From positions 1 to 57,414 of the forward strand of contig CAMVQZ010000004.1 in the NCBI GenBank assembly GCA_947169745.1: 57,414 nt of DNA, read 5' to 3'. The position numbers were made by a program, and so were the translations under genes. Each line of letters starts with the position of its first letter. Position 1 is the stretch's first letter. Of this stretch, positions 50,534-57,414 are shown piece by piece. Below the pieces are notes generated by a model, which was given only the letters and a program-made list of their open reading frames with translations, was not told the DNA's origin and did not search any database. The DNA is from an uncultured Clostridia bacterium. Its GTDB lineage: Bacteria > Bacillota > Clostridia > Oscillospirales > Acutalibacteraceae.

Positions 50534-51781
50534 TTATGAAAGGCCCCAGAGGCTTCTGTAGCCGGTCACGAAGTTTGCGCCGAAGCATATCTCATAGAAG
50601 CCGTCGATATCGGTGTATTCCGTCTTTTCAAGGTCGCTCTTGATGGAGGCCTTGTTGACTACTCTTACCGGAACGGACTGTATATCCGGGAGCTTTTTGC
50701 CTCCCAGTACCCTGAGTGAGTAATCCACCATTGAATAGGCTATCCATTCATAGCTCTGGGCGACCAGCATATCTATCTTTCCGTTTTCAGCAGCAGTAAA
50801 GGCTGAGGTGCCGCCGCCGGTGGCGATGATATGGATCTTCTTTCCGGACTGCTCGACAGCGCTGATAGCGTCGTTTATCATTGTTTCGTCAAGCACTACG
50901 ATATAATTGAGATTGGGATCCTTGTCGATGGCCTGCTTTATCTTTGTAGAAAGACCGTTTCCTGTTTCGATGGCAGAGCCGCTGAGGACTGTGCAGTAGC
51001 CCTGAGTGATATACTTTTTGAATTCATCTGCAAAGCCCTCGTATATCGAGGTGGAAAGGGTGGAATCCGAATTATTGAGAGCAAGGGCGTTGACCTTGCC
51101 TTTTTTTCTTGTTATCGTCCAGTCTGCCATAAGCTTACCGCAGAGCTGGTAATCTATCGGGATAGTATAATCAACATAATGATCCTTTGTATCCTTGCCC
51201 ACATATCCGGCTGAAAGTACCTTGATACCGTTTGCCTGAGTTGTCTCGATCTGTGTTGCAACGGAATCCTTGTTGATATCTCCGTACATTACGGCAATAT
51301 TGCTCTTTTTCTCTACTGCCTTTGAAAGAGCGGAATTATATGAAGCAGGCGTACCGTCTGACTTATCTGAATAGACGTTCTTGAAGCCTGCGGATTTAGT
51401 CGCCGTAACGAACTGCTTTGTCACGAGCTGAGTAAATACATCGTTTGAATTATCAGGAACGAAGGAAATGCTCTTGTTCTTGGAAATAGACGCGGCGTCT
51501 ATTTTTTCGCTCTTTACATTGAAATCCGGAATGTTATTGTACTTGGAAATAAAGTTATTGAGCTGAGCCAGCTTTTCGCTGGAAATATCCGGCTTTGATT
51601 CTGTTGCGCTGATATCAGAGACAGTATTCTCTGAGGTCTGGGAAGCGTCCGCAGAAGATTCAGAGTTTGATTCCTGAGAGGTCTCTCCTCCGGACTGTTC
51701 ATTGGATTCGCTGCAGCCTGAAAATGCGAAAACTCCTGCCAGCATTGACAGCGCAAGTAAAAGTGCCGTATACTTCTTCAT
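50534..51781 (-). CDS. Periplasmic-binding-protein-like (sugar-type) lipoprotein
   Basis: 415 residues. Lipobox FSGC at about residue 23, Ser/Glu-rich linker, then a two-lobe substrate-binding domain of the Peripla_BP_4 / LacI-like type (SFVPDNSNDVFTQLVTKQFVTATKSAGFKNV, VMYGDINKDS, DYTIPIDYQLCGKLMADW, YIVVLDETMINDAISAVEQSG). It would bind a sugar, nucleoside or related ligand. No ABC permease or ATPase lies near, so it may serve a remote transporter or act as a sensor. Its promoter is overlapped by a perfect palindrome. Confidence 0.85.
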   Translation of the reverse strand: MKKYTALLLALSMLAGVFAFSGCSESNEQSGGETSQESNSESSADASQTSENTVSDISATESKPDISSEKLAQLNNFISKYNNIPDFNVKSEKIDAASISKNKSISFVPDNSNDVFTQLVTKQFVTATKSAGFKNVYSDKSDGTPASYNSALSKAVEKKSNIAVMYGDINKDSVATQIETTQANGIKVLSAGYVGKDTKDHYVDYTIPIDYQLCGKLMADWTITRKKGKVNALALNNSDSTLSTSIYEGFADEFKKYITQGYCTVLSGSAIETGNGLSTKIKQAIDKDPNLNYIVVLDETMINDAISAVEQSGKKIHIIATGGGTSAFTAAENGKIDMLVAQSYEWIAYSMVDYSLRVLGGKKLPDIQSVPVRVVNKASIKSDLEKTEYTDIDGFYEICFGANFVTGYRSLWGLS

Positions 51782-51832
51782 TTATATCCCCCATAATCTT
51801 TTTTCTTATTATTTTTCTTATTACAATAGTCC

Positions 51833-51869
51833 AGCAATAATTATACAATTATTGCTATATAACTGTCAA
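51833..51869 (-). promoter_or_regulatory. Promoter with overlapping operator-like palindrome
   Basis: On the minus strand TTGACA (51869-51864) and TATAAT (51845-51840) are 18 bp apart. AGCAATAATT (51833-51842) and AATTATTGCT (51847-51856) form a perfect 10-bp inverted repeat around ATAC, covering the -10 box and part of the spacer. Binding there would block transcription. The regulator is not in the window. From 51870 to 52125 no gene is seen. Confidence 0.7.
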
Positions 51870-52125
51870 CAAGCATTTTTGCCGGATTTGATTTTTCTAT
51901 TGACAAAAATTTTGTGTGATAGTATCCCATCTCCGGGGATAATACTTATATCCGATAAGATGCATTAATCAGATTTTAGCGGTATATTTCGCAGAACGAG
52001 GCAGAGGACGCCAGACAAGGACGATAACGAAGTAATGCGGAATTCAATGCCAATAAAGTATTCTATCGAATATCAGTATATAATCCTGTTCCGGGAGAAG
52101 AATAATATAAGGAAGGGATGACAGA

Positions 52126-52977
52126 ATGGAAATAAGGACAGATCTTGCCCTTGAGGCAGGAGGACAGGAAAATATCAGGGGAGTTTCCTGGGAAACTGTG
52201 AGCAGGGATGGATTCACTGTCCACAGGATGAGGGTCGCAACAAAGGAAGCAGCTGAAAGACTCCGTAAGCCGGTAGGGAAATATATAACTCTCAGGGAGA
52301 TACCGGATAATTACAGAGAGGATAAAATAAGGAGCTTTGCAGATATAGCAGCAGAAGAGATTGCTTCCATGCTGCCGGAGGATGGCTGCGTTCTTGTGGC
52401 AGGAGTGGGAAATCCGGATATAACTGCGGATTCCCTGGGACCTCTCAGTGCCGGAAAGGTCATCGCTACAAGGCATCTGCGCAGCACACCGGCTGCAGCC
52501 CGGTGCTTTGAGGGATTCCGCAGTACAGCGGTTATCGCTCCCGGTGTTCTGGGACAGACGGGAATAGATATTCTGGAAATGATCAGAGGCATCTCCCCGG
52601 AAATTTCCCCCGCTGCCGTAATAGCTGTTGACGCTCTGGCTGCCAGGGATATATCTCATCTTGGGAAAACACTGCAGATAAGCGACAGCGGAATGATACC
52701 GGGTTCTGGTATCGGAAACAGAAGGATGGAGCTGAGCCGGAAAACTCTGGGAATACCGGTCATAGGAATAGGAGTTCCCACTGTTGTAGACGCCGCCACT
52801 TTTTCCTATGACCTTACCGGAAGGGATATTTCGGGGCGCATCGGAGAGGGTATGACCGTTACCCCGGGAAATATAGATATATTGGTAAAGGATTCCTCCG
52901 CTATTATCGGAACAGCAATAAACCTTGCGCTGCACAGGGTATCAGACCGGGATATGATAATATCCCTGATGTCATAA
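52126..52977 (+). CDS. gpr: Spore germination protease GPR
   Basis: 283 residues. It degrades the small acid-soluble proteins that protect spore DNA, giving amino acids at germination. The family start MEIRTDLALEA (normal zymogen cleavage site region), VAGVGNPDITADSLGPLSAGKVIATRHL, APGVLGQTGIDILEMI, VDALAARDI and QISDSGMIPGSGIGNRR are all kept. AAGGAAGGG precedes ATG 52126. It is slightly shorter than Bacillus GPR. spoIIP follows, as in Bacillus. Confidence 0.95.
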   Translation: MEIRTDLALEAGGQENIRGVSWETVSRDGFTVHRMRVATKEAAERLRKPVGKYITLREIPDNYREDKIRSFADIAAEEIASMLPEDGCVLVAGVGNPDITADSLGPLSAGKVIATRHLRSTPAAARCFEGFRSTAVIAPGVLGQTGIDILEMIRGISPEISPAAVIAVDALAARDISHLGKTLQISDSGMIPGSGIGNRRMELSRKTLGIPVIGIGVPTVVDAATFSYDLTGRDISGRIGEGMTVTPGNIDILVKDSSAIIGTAINLALHRVSDRDMIISLMS

Positions 52978-53115
52978 AACAGACGGGTCGGGAATATATA
53001 TTTATCGTGGGGCATTTCTCCGGTCATATGATTCGCATAATGAATGCTGTCCGGGAAAGGCTTCATCTGTAAGGGATCATTCCGGGAGAGAATAACAAAA
53101 GAGAGGGAGTGGGGT

Positions 53116-54276
53116 ATGCTTCCTGCTAAGGTTAAAGGAATCGGATTTCTCAGGAGGATCGGAGCTTCTGCTCTGGGGGCTGTGCTTGTTGCGCTGGGAA
53201 TATGCTGTACTGCCGGCAGATCGGGAGAGCTTTCTTTTCTGGGGGATATTCCTGCTCTGACAGCCAGGGGGACAATGCCGGGACTGTACCGGGAGACCTC
53301 CTCCGCCGATAAAGGGGAAGAAAATGGAAACGGAGAAGAGAAAAGCATCAGCCGTGAAGCCTCATCTTCCGGAAACAGGGACGCCGGAAAAAAAGAGGAG
53401 GCAAAAAAAGAAGAAACGAGCCGGAAAGGTTTTGTATCCATGGAGCCCACAGATGAGGAAAAGGAAAAATATATATCAGACCACCGGGGCGAGGACAGTT
53501 ATCCTGTATATGAGTTTACATCCACGATGGGAAATCAGGCAGGCGCCGGAGTGCAGATAAAAAATACATCCTCCTATGACCCGGATATAGAAAAGGAGCT
53601 GGAGCTGCCTCTGGGCTTCAAAACGGAAAAAACAGACAAGCCCCAGGTACTTATTTATCATACACATACTACAGAAGCATTTCTTACCTATGATACCGGT
53701 TATTATTTTGAAAGCTATACTGCCAGATCAAAGGACAGCAGGAAAAATGTCTGCGCTGTGGGTGAGGAGATAGTCAGAAGTCTTGAAAACCGGGGTATAA
53801 AGGCTGTCCACGATACTACCATCCACGATTCCCCCAGTTATTCCGGAGCCTATTACCGCAGTGCTGATACAGTCCGGGAATATCTCAGGAAATATCCCTC
53901 GATAAAGGTGGTTATCGATATCCACAGGGATGGTATCGGAAATGAGGAGCAGAGGTCAAAGCCTGTGTTTGAATATAAGGGGAAAAAGGCTGCGCAGCTT
54001 ATGATACTTGCAGGATATAACAGTAGCGGAGATCCGGAATTTGAACATTGGGAATATAATTTCCGCTTTGCACTGAGGCTGCAGAAAAAAGCCAATGCCC
54101 TTTATCCGGATATGGCAAGGCCTGTGAACTTCGGGGATTTTGTCTATAACTCAGATATAAATACCGGCTCGCTGCTTGTGGAGATAGGCGCGGATTCAAA
54201 TACCCTGGAGGAGGTAAGGTATACAGGATATCTTTTTGGCAATGTTTTATATGAGACCCTGAAGGAAAACGCTTAG
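53116..54276 (+). CDS. spoIIP: Stage II sporulation protein P
   Basis: 386 residues. Together with SpoIID and SpoIIM it digests septal peptidoglycan so that the mother cell can engulf the forespore. An N-terminal membrane segment (about 10-40), an acidic linker, then the amidase/endopeptidase domain with YHTHTTEAFLTYD, VIDIHRDGIG and LLVEIGADSNTLEE. ATG 53116 follows GAGGGAG; an earlier start at 53044 lacks a ribosome site. The stop is TAG. The gpr-spoIIP order is conserved in spore formers. Confidence 0.93.
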   Translation: MLPAKVKGIGFLRRIGASALGAVLVALGICCTAGRSGELSFLGDIPALTARGTMPGLYRETSSADKGEENGNGEEKSISREASSSGNRDAGKKEEAKKEETSRKGFVSMEPTDEEKEKYISDHRGEDSYPVYEFTSTMGNQAGAGVQIKNTSSYDPDIEKELELPLGFKTEKTDKPQVLIYHTHTTEAFLTYDTGYYFESYTARSKDSRKNVCAVGEEIVRSLENRGIKAVHDTTIHDSPSYSGAYYRSADTVREYLRKYPSIKVVIDIHRDGIGNEEQRSKPVFEYKGKKAAQLMILAGYNSSGDPEFEHWEYNFRFALRLQKKANALYPDMARPVNFGDFVYNSDINTGSLLVEIGADSNTLEEVRYTGYLFGNVLYETLKENA

Positions 54277-54285
54277 GGCGGTATT

Positions 54286-54300
54286 TGTGCGGTGTTGCCT
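54286..54300. repeat. Isolated copy of the MITE-like element end
   Basis: TGTGCGGTGTTGCCT is identical to 57204-57218, the right end of the 179-bp element at 57043. No left end lies nearby. It may be a relic of an excision or deletion. Confidence 0.55.
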
Positions 54301-54337
54301 AAAAAAATCCGCAGCGGAAAGCTTTATCCGCTGCGGA
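54301..54337 (-). terminator. Terminator of the foldase gene
   Basis: TCCGCAGCGGA (54308-54318) pairs with TCCGCTGCGGA (54327-54337); on the minus strand seven T follow. Confidence 0.88.
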
Positions 54338-54345
54338 GAAACTAT

Positions 54346-55974
54346 TTACTGATCTGCAAGATTTGCGCCTGACGAAGCTGCGCTGCTCTCAAGCCCCGGC
54401 TGTTCAACCAGCTTGAAGGATTTCATTGCTTCATCGTCAAACTGAACCGGATATTTTTTCTTGAATTCCTCGAACTTTTTATTGAGATCTTCCTGACGGA
54501 GAGATGAGTCAACGGTGATTTTCCAGACCGTCATTCCCTCGCCTACATAATACATATCATGATATCCGTAGGTGGTCTTGACTATTCCTACATCGCCGAC
54601 CTTGCGGTTTTTGTCAAACAGCCAGTCATTGAAGGTATCTACCATCTGCCCCTCCTGAACGTTCTCGTAGAGGCCGCCCTTGTCCTTTGAGCCGGGATCC
54701 TGGCTGTATTTTTTTGCAAGCTCTCCGAAGAATTCCTGGGTTGCCTTGCCGTCCTTCCACTCCTGAAGGATATCCTTTGCCTTCTTTTCAGCCTTGGCAT
54801 TTGCTTCTGTCTTTGCCTTGTCATCGGCGTTGCTGTCCACATCGGGAGTTATCAGGATGTGGCGGACATTCTTTGTGGGGGATTCATCCCTGTAAGCAGG
54901 CTTCGTACACATTATAACCACATAGGAATTACTTGTTTCCAATACTGTGGTCTCGTTTTCCTTGCGTCCCTCGCCGAATACCCATTTGGAAATATCAGAG
55001 CTATCGCTGTAGGGGGTTTTTGGATGCTTTGTGTAGTTTATCGTATCATCTACAGCGTGATTGAAATCTTCTTCTGTGACAGATGACTCGCTGGATTCCT
55101 TCTGAACGGAAACAAGTGAAGGATTTGATTTAAGATATTTTCTCAGATATTCTTCAAATTCTTTCTGATTTTTTGAATTTGCAAGACCATCTGCATATTC
55201 CTTGGCTTTCTTTTTTGTTTCCTCATCCTCGACTGTGGATGTGCCGTCCTCGTTCACCTTTGTGCACGGGAAATCATATGAAAGATAATCCGCGATAAGA
55301 TATTTGGTCTTATCCTTGTTGAAATGATCCTCATACTGCTTGTCGTCATATTTAAAGCCGTCATATATCGAATTGCTGTACTTCTGAGCCAGAAGAGTGG
55401 TTTTCTGGACGTTTTCAATATCGTCCTTTGTGACGCCCTTTCCGTAGATGCTCTCGATATATTCTTCAGTGGACATACTTCTTTCCTTTGCAGTGGATTC
55501 CACCGCTGAGAAGCCGTCTGAGATGGTTTTTAACTCCTCGTCTGAGAGGGAAACGCCGGCGGCCTTTGCGGCCTCAGCAAAAACAAGGATTCTTTCAATG
55601 TAGCTTTTTGTGTTATTGACGAAATAATCGTGCCAGGTGATATTTTCGCTTTCATTATAATACTGCTCATCGAGAGACTTTGAAGAGTCAAACATTGAGG
55701 TTCCGTTATTGCTTACAAAGCTCTGATAAACATAAGTGTACAAATACTGCATTACCTGATATGAGATTTTGTAGTTTTCTGAAACAGCAACGGTGTCGCC
55801 TCCGAATTTTGTCTCAGGAACAGAGGTCTGCTCGGAAACGGCTGTGCTCTGTGTTTTTGAATTTTCTTTCTTTTTGTTGTCGTCGTTGCAGCCGGCAAGC
55901 GGCAGGGCAGCCAGCATTGTGCCGGCTATAACAGCGGCAACAAATTTTTTTGTTGCTTTTCTGAATTTAGGCAT
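54346..55974 (-). CDS. prsA: PrsA-type peptidyl-prolyl isomerase lipoprotein (foldase)
   Basis: 542 residues, longer than Bacillus PrsA (about 290). ATG 55974 follows AAGGAG. Lipobox LPLAGC; an N-terminal SurA/PrsA-like helical domain; then a parvulin domain (VRHILITPDV, FGELAKKYSQDPGSKDKGGLYENV, VGIVKTTYGYHDMYYVGEG). It should help exported proteins fold outside the membrane, plausibly including the large surface and amylase proteins. A charged insert (about 230-330) lies between the domains. A terminator follows. Confidence 0.88.
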   Translation of the reverse strand: MPKFRKATKKFVAAVIAGTMLAALPLAGCNDDNKKKENSKTQSTAVSEQTSVPETKFGGDTVAVSENYKISYQVMQYLYTYVYQSFVSNNGTSMFDSSKSLDEQYYNESENITWHDYFVNNTKSYIERILVFAEAAKAAGVSLSDEELKTISDGFSAVESTAKERSMSTEEYIESIYGKGVTKDDIENVQKTTLLAQKYSNSIYDGFKYDDKQYEDHFNKDKTKYLIADYLSYDFPCTKVNEDGTSTVEDEETKKKAKEYADGLANSKNQKEFEEYLRKYLKSNPSLVSVQKESSESSVTEEDFNHAVDDTINYTKHPKTPYSDSSDISKWVFGEGRKENETTVLETSNSYVVIMCTKPAYRDESPTKNVRHILITPDVDSNADDKAKTEANAKAEKKAKDILQEWKDGKATQEFFGELAKKYSQDPGSKDKGGLYENVQEGQMVDTFNDWLFDKNRKVGDVGIVKTTYGYHDMYYVGEGMTVWKITVDSSLRQEDLNKKFEEFKKKYPVQFDDEAMKSFKLVEQPGLESSAASSGANLADQ

Positions 55975-56212
55975 AAAGTGTTCTCCTTCCGTTTTTCCGC
56001 AGAATCGTCCGTCTGACATTTTTGCGGACATAGGACTTTTTCATCCGTCAGAAGCGGATAATATAAAACAAATTAAAAAAATCCAAATTAATAATATCAA
56101 ATACATGGGATTATTTCAACACTTATTTTAAAAAAATTCCAAAACTCCTTGACTTTTTTTGCTGATATACTAAAATTAAGGAAAACTATATTTCCAGTAC
56201 AGGAGCTTTTTT

Positions 56213-57004
56213 ATGGATAAGATCGTCAGCTTTAAAAGATATATCTGCGGTTATGAGGATATTGATTTTTCCTCAATGTACAGGCTATGCAAAAAGGGCG
56301 CGCGGCGGATGCCTGTGAATGTATTTCTTACAGAGCATAAAAAACAGGGTACAGTCCTTATCAATACAGGCTGCAGCAGGCTTCTGAAGCATAACCGGGC
56401 AGCCTTTGCAAAACTTCTGACAAAACACAGGCTCAGTTTTTCAAATGATGACGATATCACAAAACGTCTGATTGATGAAAAAATGGATCCGGTGTGTGTG
56501 CGTAAGGTACTTCTGACTCATACAGATCCGGAATGCTGTGGAGGACTCCCCTTGCTTCCCAGGTATGAGCTTATCTCAACGCCCAGGGTGCTTTCTCTTC
56601 TTGCAACCGGAGATCCCGGTTCGGGAATAATGAAATCCACTCTTCCTCCTGCGTCTGTGCCCAGAAGGGCTCCGGGGATATTTCAGGGAAAGACCTTCTT
56701 GAAGAATTATTTCAAATGGGTTTTTGATGTTTTCGGGGACGGGAGCATCCTTGCGGTGGATATCAGCGGACACTCCCAGGCTATGGCAGGATTTTATTTT
56801 CCTGAAAAGAAGATTTTTGTTTTAGGGGACGCTTCCATAGACATCACAGCTCTGGAGGAAAATCTGATCCCGTCAGAGAAGCTTCTTTCAAGACAGGCAT
56901 ATCCGGACGACTATCTTTCTGTGCTGATTACTCTGAAAAAGCTGCACAGGGAACACCCGGAGATAAGAATGATTTTTTCCCATAGCGAAGAAATAAATAA
57001 TTAA
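56213..57004 (+). CDS. Metallo-beta-lactamase-fold protein with altered metal motif
   Basis: 263 residues. The order of strands and the motifs TVLINTGCS, VLLTHTDPECCGGL, AVDISGHSQAMAGFY, VLGDAS and IFSHSEE match lactonase-type proteins of this fold. The usual HxHxDH reads H103-T-D105-P-E107-C108, so the second His is Asp, the Asp is Glu and the last His is Cys. Other ligands (His in SGHS, Asp in LGDAS, His in FSHSEE) seem present. It may bind another metal or be inactive. It starts at ATG 56213 after CAGGAGC. Substrate unknown. Confidence 0.7.
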   Translation: MDKIVSFKRYICGYEDIDFSSMYRLCKKGARRMPVNVFLTEHKKQGTVLINTGCSRLLKHNRAAFAKLLTKHRLSFSNDDDITKRLIDEKMDPVCVRKVLLTHTDPECCGGLPLLPRYELISTPRVLSLLATGDPGSGIMKSTLPPASVPRRAPGIFQGKTFLKNYFKWVFDVFGDGSILAVDISGHSQAMAGFYFPEKKIFVLGDASIDITALEENLIPSEKLLSRQAYPDDYLSVLITLKKLHREHPEIRMIFSHSEEINN

Positions 57005-57042
57005 AGAAAAGAACGGCAAAGGATTATTTAATGGACAACTTC

Positions 57043-57221
57043 TTAAGGCAACACCGCTGGGCGACCGCCTGACGGCTTTGCACGCCATCTTTCGGCAAAT
57101 TTTCCGTCATTTTCGCCAAAATCTCCTTGAAATACGTCAGTATTCCTGCGTCGATTTTGTCAATCTGACAAAAAATTATGCTCGAAATCTGACGCGCAAT
57201 CTCTGTGCGGTGTTGCCTTAA
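57043..57221. mobile_element. MITE-like element with 15-bp perfect inverted ends
   Basis: TTAAGGCAACACCGC (57043-57057) and GCGGTGTTGCCTTAA (57207-57221) are exact inverted repeats bounding 179 bp. No transposase is encoded. A minus-strand frame through it (ARQISSIIFCQIDKID, then YFKEILAKMTENL) is open but has no family. The outer TTAA could be a target-site copy. One end is repeated at 54286-54300. Confidence 0.75.
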
Positions 57222-57326
57222 ATTGAAAGCGGAAAATGGAAAATTTTGGTTGTTGCTTCTACTTAACATAGTAAGTTTTTGCGAAAACATAGTTTTATCG
57301 GCTTTCAATTAATATGTACATAAAAA

Positions 57327-57414
57327 CAGGCGCTAACTATCAGGGGAATGGAATACAAGAAGTCAGAATAAACCAGCCGCACTTAGCAGCCCGTAAGGGG
57401 TGCGGCGGCGAGGA
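57327..57414. ncRNA. Structured repeat element, copy 3 (cut by the window edge)
   Basis: CAGGCGCT at 57327 and GTCAGAATAAACCAGC at 57362 have the same 35-base spacing as in copies 1 and 2. GCCGC (57376-57380) and the GCAGCCC hairpin follow. Bases between 57335 and 57361 differ most from the other copies. The right half lies outside the window. Confidence 0.6.

Noticed and set aside
52063-52935. 290-codon minus-strand frame opposite gpr
   Set aside because: Shadow of a well-supported gpr gene; composition (many Ser, Tyr, Cys) is unlike a real protein.

Overview
The window looks like chromosome from a spore-forming, starch-degrading Gram-positive anaerobe of the Ruminococcus / Oscillospiraceae type, closest in style to Ruminococcus bromii. 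The evidence is a very large secreted GH13 amylase, three cell-surface proteins with starch-binding-like modules and C-terminal anchors, sporulation genes (spmA, spmB, gpr, spoIIP), strong AGGAGG ribosome sites, and a ferredoxin-dependent aryl-pyruvate oxidoreductase operon typical of strict anaerobes. The species is an inference; no rRNA or tRNA gene was seen.

Layout. 1-700: a tandem array of about 2.3 units of 224 bp, each with a long inverted repeat. 698-3847 (-): a secreted protein made of Ig/PKD-like modules. 4073-5038: an EamA transporter cut by one in-frame TAG. 5239-15688: a compact, one-strand phage-particle cluster (terminase, portal, protease with a nested scaffold gene, capsid, connectors, tube, PBSX-type baseplate) with no sheath, full-size tape measure, fibre, lysis, integrase or repressor gene. 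One baseplate gene has only an ACG start and the last gene holds an in-frame TAG. 15744-22659: three surface proteins with starch-binding-like modules, one convergent with the phage cluster. 22817-25331: ZIP metal transporter, AbrB-like regulator, spmA-spmB. 25349-27112 (-): Ig-like repeats plus a CAP domain. 27634-29291: gamma and beta subunits of a sodium-pumping decarboxylase. 29665-30874 (-): a sirtuin and a LuxS homologue that has lost its metal site. 31348-36015: leuB, nadB-nadC and an FkbM methyltransferase. 36317-40768 (-): the amylase. 41189-48336 (-): a six-gene operon (Na+ symporter, two phenylacetate-CoA-type ligases, iorA, iorB, ACT protein). 48493-57004: amidohydrolase, two lipoproteins, gpr-spoIIP, a PrsA-type foldase and a divergent metallo-beta-lactamase-fold protein. 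The right end holds a MITE-like element and part of a repeated RNA-like element.

How it fits together. The amylase, the three anchored proteins and the module-rich secreted protein probably capture and degrade starch at the cell surface. Several of these genes share a pattern of strong promoter plus 5'-proximal leader stem-loop. The ior/paaK operon fits interconversion of aryl acids and aryl-pyruvates, by which related rumen bacteria use phenylacetate for phenylalanine. The strongest candidates for something new are the reduced phage-particle locus, the LuxS pseudoenzyme, and a ~183-nt repeat with covarying stems found upstream of two near-consensus promoters and again at the window edge.
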